Assembly: GCA_002315875.1 (NCBI GenBank) | Contig: DCIL01000075.1 | Coordinates: 1 to 8,213, forward strand | DNA from: Verrucomicrobia bacterium UBA1727 | GTDB lineage: Bacteria > Verrucomicrobiota > Kiritimatiellia > RFP12 > UBA1067 | DNA: 8,213 nt | Direction: 5' to 3' | In this document: positions 1-6,045 of the stretch, one piece after another | How positions within the stretch are numbered: the stretch's first letter is position 1 | How the letters are laid out: each line of letters opens with the position of its first letter | The notes under the pieces: model-generated | Database searches by the model: none | The model's input: only the letters and a program-made list of their open reading frames with translations | What the model was told of the DNA's origin: nothing | Program-made: the position numbers and the translations under genes

Positions 1-1
1 C

Positions 2-487
2 GAGGCGGTCGTTCTCGACGTCAATGCCAAGGAGCAGCGCATCTCGCTCGGTCTCAAGCAGGCCCAGCAGGATCCGTGGGATCAGATCGCGGTTCGCTTC
101 CCGGTCGGCTCGACCGTCAAGGGCAAGGTCTCCAAGATCGCCTCGTTCGGTGCGTTCATCGAGCTCGAGGACGGAGTGGACGGTTTGGTGCACATCTCGC
201 AGATCAGCGACAACCGCGTCGAGAAGGTCAAGGATGCGTTGGACATCGGCCAGGAGGTCGAGGCCCGCGTCGTCAAGGTCGATCGCGCCGAGCGTCGTAT
301 CGGTCTGTCGATTCGCGCCATGACCATGACCGAAGACGAGATCAAGTCGCTCGAGGCCGAGGCCGCTGGCGAGGAGAAGACTCCCGTCAACGCCAAGTCC
401 GCTGGCAGCGATTCCCTCGGCGGTCTTTCCGCCGCGTTCGAGAATGCGTTCGCGAACGTCGAGTGGCAGCCCGGTGAGGCCAACTAA
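2..487 (+). CDS. rpsA: 30S ribosomal protein S1, C-terminal part (5' end outside window)
   Basis: S1 binds mRNA on the 30S subunit through repeated S1 (OB-fold) RNA-binding domains and helps initiation. The visible 161 residues read in frame from base 2. They start in the end of one S1 repeat (VVLDVNAKEQRISLGLKQ), followed by a short linker (DPWDQIAVRFPVG) and one complete final S1 repeat with the family signature KGKVSKIASFGAFIEL, DGLVHISQIS and the closing strand RRIGLSIRAM. A tail of about 50 residues rich in Glu, Ala and Ser follows and ends PGEAN before TAA. The DPW linker between repeats is characteristic of true rpsA products rather than of other S1-domain proteins such as Pnp or Tex. 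Codon use is strongly biased (AAG, CTC, GTC, CGC), as expected for a highly expressed gene. rpmB follows after 27 bp and is probably cotranscribed. The N-terminal repeats lie upstream of the window. Confidence 0.95.
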   Translation, partial: EAVVLDVNAKEQRISLGLKQAQQDPWDQIAVRFPVGSTVKGKVSKIASFGAFIELEDGVDGLVHISQISDNRVEKVKDALDIGQEVEARVVKVDRAERRIGLSIRAMTMTEDEIKSLEAEAAGEEKTPVNAKSAGSDSLGGLSAAFENAFANVEWQPGEAN

Positions 488-499
488 TCAATCTCAAAC

Positions 500-510
500 G
501 AAAGGAATAA
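500..510 (+). promoter_or_regulatory. Ribosome binding site of rpmB
   Basis: GAAAGGAATAA contains an AAGGA core with about 8 bases to the ATG at 515. The identical 11-mer precedes the gene starting at 4653, and a one-base variant precedes the gene at 6046, so this looks like the strong translation signal of this genome. Confidence 0.75.
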
Positions 511-514
511 AATC

Positions 515-745
515 ATGTCCAGAGTTTGTGAAATCTGCGGTAAGGGTCCGTCGGTCGGCAATGTGGTCGTCCGCAAGGGTTCGCCGAAGTACAAAGGCGG
601 CATCGGTCTTCACACGACTGGTATCACCAAGCGTCGTTTCCTCCCGAACCTTCAGGTCGTCCGCACGACCGATGGCAAGGGTAACACGGTGCGCAAGTGC
701 GTATGCACCCGCTGCCTGAAGAACGGCAAGGTTACGAAGGCCTGA
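515..745 (+). CDS. rpmB: 50S ribosomal protein L28 (zinc-ribbon type)
   Basis: L28 is a small basic protein of the large ribosomal subunit. The 76-residue product matches the usual length (about 60-80). It begins MSRVCEICGKGPSVGN, has the central TGITKRRFLPNLQ segment typical of L28, and ends with CVCTRCLKNGKVTKA. Two cysteine pairs, C5-x2-C8 and C64-x2-C67, form the zinc-ribbon (C+) version; C62 is an extra cysteine. The start at ATG 515 is fixed by the well-placed AAGGA 8 bases upstream and by the conserved N-terminus. It sits 27 bp after rpsA, and the next reading frame (murC-murB) overlaps or abuts its 3' end. In many bacteria rpmB is paired with rpmG; here it is between rpsA and a cell-wall gene. 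C+ L28 suggests no dependence on the zinc-free paralogue here, but other copies cannot be excluded. Confidence 0.97.
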   Translation: MSRVCEICGKGPSVGNVVVRKGSPKYKGGIGLHTTGITKRRFLPNLQVVRTTDGKGNTVRKCVCTRCLKNGKVTKA

Positions 746-2547
746 AAAAGGTCCATCTAATCGGAATCGGCGGGGTCGGCATGGCCGGCCTCGCTGTTCT
801 TTTGCAGTCCCGCGGCCGCGAGGTCTCGGGCTGCGACATCGGCTCGGGTCCGCGTACGCGCTGGCTCGAGTCGCTTGGCATTCGGGTGGAGGAGGGACAC
901 GATCCCGCGCATCTTGACGGAGTGGACGAGGTGATCGTCACCCCGGCAGTCGCTCAGGATAATCCCGAATACATCCGCGCGCTTTCGCTTTCCGTGCCGG
1001 TGAGGCGCCGCGGCGAAGTGCTGGCCGAAATCGTTAATTTCTCTCCTGACTCGATCGTCGTCTGCGGCTCCCACGGCAAGACGACCACATCGACCTTCAT
1101 CGCCAAACTACTATCCGCGCTCGGAGAGCGTGTTTCCTGGGCGATCGGCGGCGAATGTCGAGAATTTCCAGTCGCCGCGGATAATGGCGGCGTGTTGGTC
1201 GTAGAGGGCGATGAGTCGGACGGCACGCTCGCGCTTTACCGTGCCGGCACACTGGTCGTCACCAATGTCGAATACGACCATCCAGATCATTTCCCGACCG
1301 TCGCGGATTACGAGGCGGTCTTCAATCAGGCGCGTTCGCAAGCGCGTGAGGTCATCGAAGGCGGTGCTGACAACGCCGAGACCGCGGTGCGTGTGGCGCT
1401 TTCGCGCGGACATGCCTTGGCGGACATCGAGCGCGTCCTTCCATCGGTGACGGCTACGCTTCCAGATCGCCGCTTCCAAGAGTTGGCGGACGGCGTGTGG
1501 GCCGACTACGCCCACCATCCGTCCGAGATTCGCTACACGCTCAATCGTGCCCGCAAGCTTTGCCGCGGCAAACTGCGCGTCCTTTTCCAGCCGCACCGCT
1601 TCTCGCGCACCAAGGCGCTCAAGAACGATTTCGCCGCGGCGCTGTCACTGGCTGACGAAGTGATGCTCTGCCCCACCTATTCCGCGTTTGAGCATCCAGT
1701 CGAGGGTGGCGATGTCGCCGATCTCTACGCTCAGTGCCGCGCCACCTTCGGTGCGGATGATGGCACCAGGGCGCGTCTGGCGAGGAGCTGTGCCGAGGCC
1801 TGGGAGCACGCGCGCAATTCTGCCGCGCCCGGCGATATGACTTTTCTCCTTGGAGCCGGTGACATCATTCAGCTTAAGGACGAGGTGACGTCGAGACGTC
1901 TCGCGCCTCCCCGCCGAATCTTCATCGGCGCCGGCTCCAATACCTGGAAGAGTGATTTGAAACTCAATGTCGAATATGTGAAGACCGCAGGTCCTGCGGG
2001 ACTTCCAGGTGCTGCGCATCCGCTCCTCGCCTCGCATTTTCCGTGGATGGCCGGCATTCCCGGCACGCTCGGTGGTTGGGTGAAGATGAATGCGGGAGCT
2101 TTCGGACATTCCATTTCAGAAGTCATCGAGGCGGTCATGGTCGACGGGCGCTGGATTCACGCGGCGGAATGCGGCTTTGGATATCGCGCGAGTTCGATCG
2201 ATGGTGAGATTCAAGATGTGCGCTTCGTGTCCGTGGGGCCGTCGGTGGAAGGCGTGCTTACTCCCAATGATTATCTCGTTCGCCGCGTGAAGTTCCCCGC
2301 GGGCACTTATGGCAGTTTCTTTAAGAATCCGCAAGGCGATTATGCTGGACGTCTCCTTGAAGCTGCTGGTGCTAAGGGAATGAGGGTTGGCGGTGCATAC
2401 GTCTGGGAGAATCATGCGAATGTGATCGTGCGCGGCGAAACGGCCACCGCGTCCGATGTGCTGGCGCTCGCACGCATCATGCACAACGCGGTTTTCTTCC
2501 GCTTCGGCTTGTCATTGGAGCCGGAGGTAACGGGCGTCGTAATATAG
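703..2547 (+). CDS. murC-murB: MurC-MurB fusion: UDP-MurNAc--L-alanine ligase / UDP-N-acetylenolpyruvoylglucosamine reductase
   Basis: This predicted bifunctional cytoplasmic enzyme would carry out two neighbouring steps of peptidoglycan precursor synthesis: reduction of UDP-GlcNAc-enolpyruvate (MurB) and ATP-dependent addition of L-Ala to UDP-MurNAc (MurC). The MurC half shows the N-terminal HLIGIGGVGMAGLA motif, the P-loop GSHGKTTT (from 1066), EGDESDGT, NVEYDHPDHF (1264-1293), PDRRFQ, YAHHPSEI (1507-1530), QPHRFSRTK and GAGDI. The MurB half shows GAGSN (1927-1941), AGIPGTLGG, MNAGAFG, GYR (2179-2187), GSFFKNP with the likely catalytic Ser at 2314, ENHANVIV and LEPEV near the end. MurC spans only about 380 residues (usually 450-490) and MurB about 210 (usually about 300), so both are shortened in frame. 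The start is uncertain: ATG 703 and GTG 697 lie inside rpmB without a ribosome binding site, whereas homology begins at KKVHLIG (745), just after a CTG at 742. Function of both halves is inferred. Confidence 0.88.
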   Translation: MHPLPEERQGYEGLKKVHLIGIGGVGMAGLAVLLQSRGREVSGCDIGSGPRTRWLESLGIRVEEGHDPAHLDGVDEVIVTPAVAQDNPEYIRALSLSVPVRRRGEVLAEIVNFSPDSIVVCGSHGKTTTSTFIAKLLSALGERVSWAIGGECREFPVAADNGGVLVVEGDESDGTLALYRAGTLVVTNVEYDHPDHFPTVADYEAVFNQARSQAREVIEGGADNAETAVRVALSRGHALADIERVLPSVTATLPDRRFQELADGVWADYAHHPSEIRYTLNRARKLCRGKLRVLFQPHRFSRTKALKNDFAAALSLADEVMLCPTYSAFEHPVEGGDVADLYAQCRATFGADDGTRARLARSCAEAWEHARNSAAPGDMTFLLGAGDIIQLKDEVTSRRLAPPRRIFIGAGSNTWKSDLKLNVEYVKTAGPAGLPGAAHPLLASHFPWMAGIPGTLGGWVKMNAGAFGHSISEVIEAVMVDGRWIHAAECGFGYRASSIDGEIQDVRFVSVGPSVEGVLTPNDYLVRRVKFPAGTYGSFFKNPQGDYAGRLLEAAGAKGMRVGGAYVWENHANVIVRGETATASDVLALARIMHNAVFFRFGLSLEPEVTGVVI

Positions 2548-2554
2548 GTGCATC

Positions 2555-4588
2555 ATGGTATCGGTTATTCTATTGGCTTTGTCCGTCGTCTTCGGAGGCA
2601 GGTGGATCACCGATGTGGAAATGGCGGCTGAGAAGCCGCGTCCGGTCAATGCCCGACAGCTTCAGCAGCACCGCCTGCCTCCTGTCAACCCGGCGCTTCA
2701 GAACCGGCACATTCTCTTTCGCAAGCATTTCGCGCTAAAGCAATTCGGCAAGGGGATAGTACGCATAACGGCCGATGATTATTACAAACTTTACATAAAC
2801 GGGGCGTTCGTGGGACAAGGTCCCGCGTCAGGGACGCCCGAACACACCTACTTCAACGAGATCGATGTCAGCCGCTGGTTGCATCCCGGACACAACGTGA
2901 TCGCCGTCCACACCTACTATCAGGGATTGGTCAACCGCGTCTGGGTGTCCGGAGATAACCGACACGGATTGCTCATGGATCTTGAAGTCGACGGACGGAC
3001 GGTGGTCAAATCCGACGAGTCGTTCCTGACCGCGCGGCACGATGCATTCTCCGCAATTGGCAAAGTCGGATACGACACGCAGTTCATGGAGCGTTATGAC
3101 GCTGGCGCGAAGGCAGTTGGATTCGAAAGGACTGATTTTGACGACTCCGCTTGGACGCATGCTGTTGCGCATCCGCACGGAGGTGACTATTCCGTCTTTC
3201 CGCAACCGACGCCGATGCTTGAGTTCGAGTCGATCAAACCGAGGACGGTCCAGTCGCTTCCCGGTGGAGGATTGCGCCTGGATTTCGGGGGCATTTTCGT
3301 CGGCTCGCTCGCCTTTTCGGCGCACGGACCGAAGGGCGCGGAAATCGTAATGCGGTGCGGACAGGAACTCAATGCGGACGGTTCGGTGCGCTGGAAGATG
3401 CGCGCTAATTGCAATTGCGAAGAGCGGTTCGTGATGTCCGGCGGATCGCGTGATACCCTCAATCAATTCGATTACAAGAGTTTCCGCTTCGCGGAGATTC
3501 TGCCTCCGAAGGGGGTGAAGGTCGATGTCGATTCCGTGCGACTCGTGGCGCGACATGCGCCTTTTAAACTCAAGGCGAAAAACAAATTGGCGGATCCGCG
3601 ATTCAACCCGATCTGGAAACTCTGCGTTGACTCCTTTCGTTACGGCGTGCAGGAGCAGATGATGGACTGCATGGAGCGTGAGAAGGGCTATTATCTCGGA
3701 GATGGATGTTACACGATACTCGCCTGTTCGATCTTGACCGACGACTGGACTGCCGCGCGCCGGTTCTTCGACGACTTTCTCAGGATTCGGAAGATCGACC
3801 GCGGACTCGTCACCTGCGGCAATTGCTCGGTGATGCAGGAGATCGCGGAGTATCCGATGATGTTCATCCTCTTCGCCGATTGGTATCTGCAACGGACCGG
3901 GGACATCGCCTTCATCCGTGATCGTTACGACGCCTTCGCCGACATTCTCGATTCGTACCGCGAGCGCTATGCGCGTTCCGATGGACTGCTTGTCAATCTC
4001 GACAAGTGGTGCGTGGTGGAATGGCCGGCGAATTTCCAGGATGGTTACGATGCCGACGTGCGGGAGGGCAAGGTCTGCACCGACGTCCATAATGTCATCA
4101 ACGCCTGGTACATCGGTGCGGTCCAGTGCATGAACGACATCGCGAAGCGGATTGGACACGCGCCGTATGCCGATGCGAAGCCGCTTGAGAATGCCTTCCG
4201 CCGCGTCTTCTGGGATTCATCGCGCCATCTATTTGTTGATCGCGAGGGATCGCGGCACGTGAGCCTGCCGGGCAACGTGTATGCGTCGTTCTTCAATCTG
4301 GCTCCGCAGGACGATGCGCTTGCGCATCAAGCGTTCCTCAAGCTGGTGCGCGAGCGTAAGTATTCGTCAATCAGCATTTTTCAGTTTTTCCCGCTCTTCT
4401 GCTATCTCGAGTCAAAGGGAGAGCGCGAGTTTCTACACGAGCTTATGCTCTCGCCCGATGCCTGGCTACGCAATCTGCGCGAGGGCGCGACCCGTACCTT
4501 TGAGGGCTGGGGCAAGGATACGAAGTGGAACACCTCGCTCTTCCATCTGACCATCGCCTCAGTTGTGGTCTTCATGGCCGAGTTGTGA
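2555..4588 (+). CDS. Glycoside hydrolase family 78-like protein (putative alpha-L-rhamnosidase)
   Basis: GH78 enzymes remove terminal L-rhamnose from pectin side chains, glycans and plant glycosides by an inverting mechanism. The 677-residue product has an N-terminal beta-sandwich (about residues 15-160) with the ADDYYKLYINGAFVGQGP signature of rhamnosidase N-domains, a second beta domain (about 165-335), and an (alpha/alpha)6 catalytic barrel (about 345-660). The catalytic motif DCMEREKGYYLGD places D371, E376 and D383 with the same spacing as Asp567, Glu572 and Asp579 of Bacillus RhaB; E376 is the expected general acid. GATRTFEGW near the C-terminus supplies E650 as the likely base. The usual C-terminal beta-sandwich is absent. 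Residues 1-14 are hydrophobic but lack a positively charged n-region, so export is doubtful. ATG 2555 is the first possible start, because TAA lies in frame at 2540; only a weak AGGTG precedes it. It lies 7 bp after murC-murB. Substrate specificity is not established. Confidence 0.8.
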   Translation: MVSVILLALSVVFGGRWITDVEMAAEKPRPVNARQLQQHRLPPVNPALQNRHILFRKHFALKQFGKGIVRITADDYYKLYINGAFVGQGPASGTPEHTYFNEIDVSRWLHPGHNVIAVHTYYQGLVNRVWVSGDNRHGLLMDLEVDGRTVVKSDESFLTARHDAFSAIGKVGYDTQFMERYDAGAKAVGFERTDFDDSAWTHAVAHPHGGDYSVFPQPTPMLEFESIKPRTVQSLPGGGLRLDFGGIFVGSLAFSAHGPKGAEIVMRCGQELNADGSVRWKMRANCNCEERFVMSGGSRDTLNQFDYKSFRFAEILPPKGVKVDVDSVRLVARHAPFKLKAKNKLADPRFNPIWKLCVDSFRYGVQEQMMDCMEREKGYYLGDGCYTILACSILTDDWTAARRFFDDFLRIRKIDRGLVTCGNCSVMQEIAEYPMMFILFADWYLQRTGDIAFIRDRYDAFADILDSYRERYARSDGLLVNLDKWCVVEWPANFQDGYDADVREGKVCTDVHNVINAWYIGAVQCMNDIAKRIGHAPYADAKPLENAFRRVFWDSSRHLFVDREGSRHVSLPGNVYASFFNLAPQDDALAHQAFLKLVRERKYSSISIFQFFPLFCYLESKGEREFLHELMLSPDAWLRNLREGATRTFEGWGKDTKWNTSLFHLTIASVVVFMAEL

Positions 4589-4599
4589 AACGGTGTCCC

Positions 4600-4629
4600 T
4601 TGACTGCAGAATTTTTAGTATAATACATT
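4600..4629 (+). promoter_or_regulatory. Putative promoter of the isomerase operon
   Basis: The 64-bp gap between 4588 and 4653 is AT-rich in a GC-rich region. It holds TTGACT (4600-4605) and a perfect TATAAT (4619-4624), but these are only 13 bp apart. Alternatively, TTGACT pairs with TACATT (4624-4629) at 18 bp, or TATAAT acts with a poor -35 TCCCTT (4596-4601) at 17 bp. Any of these gives a leader of about 15-25 bases before the ATG. I see no operator palindrome, riboswitch or terminator hairpin in the gap. Confidence 0.6.
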
Positions 4630-4636
4630 CAACATA

Positions 4637-4647
4637 GAAAGGAATAA
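4637..4647 (+). promoter_or_regulatory. Ribosome binding site of the fucose/arabinose isomerase-like gene
   Basis: GAAAGGAATAA is identical to the site before rpmB (500-510) and lies 5 bases before ATG 4653. It supports this start and high translation. Confidence 0.75.
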
Positions 4648-4652
4648 CAGTA

Positions 4653-6017
4653 ATGTTCAAGATTGGATATTTGCCGCTCTCCAAGGTCAACTGGACGAAC
4701 GACACTCTCGAAGCGGCGCGTGAGAACGCCATCAAGTTCATGAAGACACTGCCGGAGGTCGAGGTCATGGCTCCTGATCACATGCTCGCGCTCGAAGGCG
4801 AGGCGGTCGAGTTGCTCGAACAGTGGGAGAAGGATCGTCCCGACGTCATCATCGCGCACTTCCTCACTTTCTCGCTCGGTGTCGTGCCGCCGATGTTCTG
4901 CCAGCGTCTCGGCATTCCGGTGATTCTCTGGAGCCAGCCCGAGCCCGATCCCGCCGGCGGACGCCTCCAGAACAACTCGTTCTGCGCGGCGAACATGAAC
5001 GCCCATCACATGTACCGTCTGCACATTCCGTATTTCCACGTGCACGCGCAGTCGGGCACGCCCGAGGCCGCCGAAAAGCTCACCAAGGCCGTCAATGTCG
5101 CGAAGGTGATGAAGGAACTGAAGCGCACCCGCATTGGTCTTATCGGCGGACGTGTTCCCGGCTTCTACACCAGCTGCGTAAACGAGATGGTCTTCCGCCG
5201 CTTGATTGGTCCCGAAGTCAAGCTCATCACCGAGCACGAGGTCTTCACCGTGGCGCAGAATCTTTCCGCCGAGGAGCTCGAGCAGGCGAAGAAGGAGATT
5301 CTCGAAGACGCTCAGTGCCATTGCTCGGACGGTCCGCGCGGCGACCAGTTCGAGAAGGCGGCGCGGCTTTACGGTGCGATCATCAAGACCAAGAAGAAGT
5401 TCATGGTCGATACGCTCGCGATGCGTTGCTGGCCGGAGGTGATTCTGAATGAGTTCTACGGCATCGCCGTCTGCTCGACGATGGGACACCTCACGAACCA
5501 CGGCCATCTCTGCGCCTGCGAGGGCGATGTCTACGGCGCGACGATGATGAAGATCGGTCAGATGCTCTCCGGCGAGAAGCCGTTCTTCTGCGATCTCATC
5601 ATCTGCGAGGGCGAATACGGCGTCACCTGGCATTGCGGCGCGGCTCCGTGTTCGATCTGCAAGACCGGCGTCAAGCCCGAGCTTCATTGCTCCGCGACTG
5701 TCGAAGGTGGTGGCGTGAAGGGCGTTACCGATGAGTTCCCGCTCAAGCCCGGCCGCGTCACGCTCGCGCGTCTCGGCGAGAAGCGCGATGGCGATGGTTT
5801 CCGCATGCTCGTCTGCACGGGTACGGGACTCGACACCGATCTCTTCGTGCGCGGCAATCCGCTCAAGATCAAGTTCGACGCTGGCTGCGAGGCGATCATG
5901 AACGAGGTCATCGAGAACGGTTGGGAGCATCACTACGCGCTCATGTACGGCGACCACATGCAGGAGCTCAAGGACCTGTGCCGCAACATGGGCATTGAGA
6001 TGCACCTGGTGAAGTGA
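4653..6017 (+). CDS. L-fucose/L-arabinose isomerase-like protein
   Basis: Members of this superfamily (FucI and AraA) interconvert aldoses and ketoses with a divalent metal in the cytoplasm. The 454-residue product has an N-terminal Rossmann-like half (MFKIGYLPLS, then DVIIAHFL, GIPVILWSQPEP and RIGLIGGRVPGFY) and a C-terminal catalytic half with ILNEFYGIAVCSTMG, the signature CACEGDVYGA (E290, D292), a GVTWHCG segment (H327) and a C-terminal HHYALMYGDH. Acidic residues E262, E290 and D292 and the histidines are candidate metal ligands, but I cannot assign them with certainty. The protein is cysteine-rich, with 18 Cys, many between residues 230 and 350. It is shorter than FucI (about 590) and close to AraA (about 500). 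No signal peptide is seen. All 29 lysines use AAG, as in highly expressed genes. It is the first gene of an apparent operon with the IolB-like and LarA-like genes. The actual sugar is unknown; fucose, arabinose and rhamnose are only guesses. Confidence 0.8.
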   Translation: MFKIGYLPLSKVNWTNDTLEAARENAIKFMKTLPEVEVMAPDHMLALEGEAVELLEQWEKDRPDVIIAHFLTFSLGVVPPMFCQRLGIPVILWSQPEPDPAGGRLQNNSFCAANMNAHHMYRLHIPYFHVHAQSGTPEAAEKLTKAVNVAKVMKELKRTRIGLIGGRVPGFYTSCVNEMVFRRLIGPEVKLITEHEVFTVAQNLSAEELEQAKKEILEDAQCHCSDGPRGDQFEKAARLYGAIIKTKKKFMVDTLAMRCWPEVILNEFYGIAVCSTMGHLTNHGHLCACEGDVYGATMMKIGQMLSGEKPFFCDLIICEGEYGVTWHCGAAPCSICKTGVKPELHCSATVEGGGVKGVTDEFPLKPGRVTLARLGEKRDGDGFRMLVCTGTGLDTDLFVRGNPLKIKFDAGCEAIMNEVIENGWEHHYALMYGDHMQELKDLCRNMGIEMHLVK

Positions 6018-6029
6018 ACCGCAGATTAC

Positions 6030-6040
6030 GAAAGGAAGAA
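6030..6040 (+). promoter_or_regulatory. Ribosome binding site of the IolB-like gene
   Basis: GAAAGGAAGAA differs in one base from the sites before rpmB and the gene at 4653 and lies 5 bases before ATG 6046. It occupies most of the 28-bp gap, which shows no terminator, so cotranscription with the upstream gene is likely. Confidence 0.7.
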
Positions 6041-6045
6041 TACAA

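Noticed and set aside
1294..1400. Frameshift or assembly error as the cause of the short MurC
   Set aside because: The reading frame remains open and homologous on both sides and the joint reads smoothly, so an in-frame contraction is more likely. An assembly deletion of a multiple of three cannot be fully excluded.
2555..2596. Classical signal peptide on the GH78-like protein
   Set aside because: The hydrophobic stretch is short, lacks a positive n-region and runs directly into the GGRWIT start of the beta-sandwich, with no clear cleavage site.
2828..4159. Antisense open frame (443 codons) opposite the GH78-like gene
   Set aside because: Composition is typical of a shadow frame (rich in Arg, His, Asp and Val) and shows no family signature; the sense strand carries the GH78 catalytic motifs.
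4589..4652. Rho-independent terminator after the GH78-like gene
   Set aside because: A T-run (4612-4616) exists, but no GC-rich inverted repeat precedes it.
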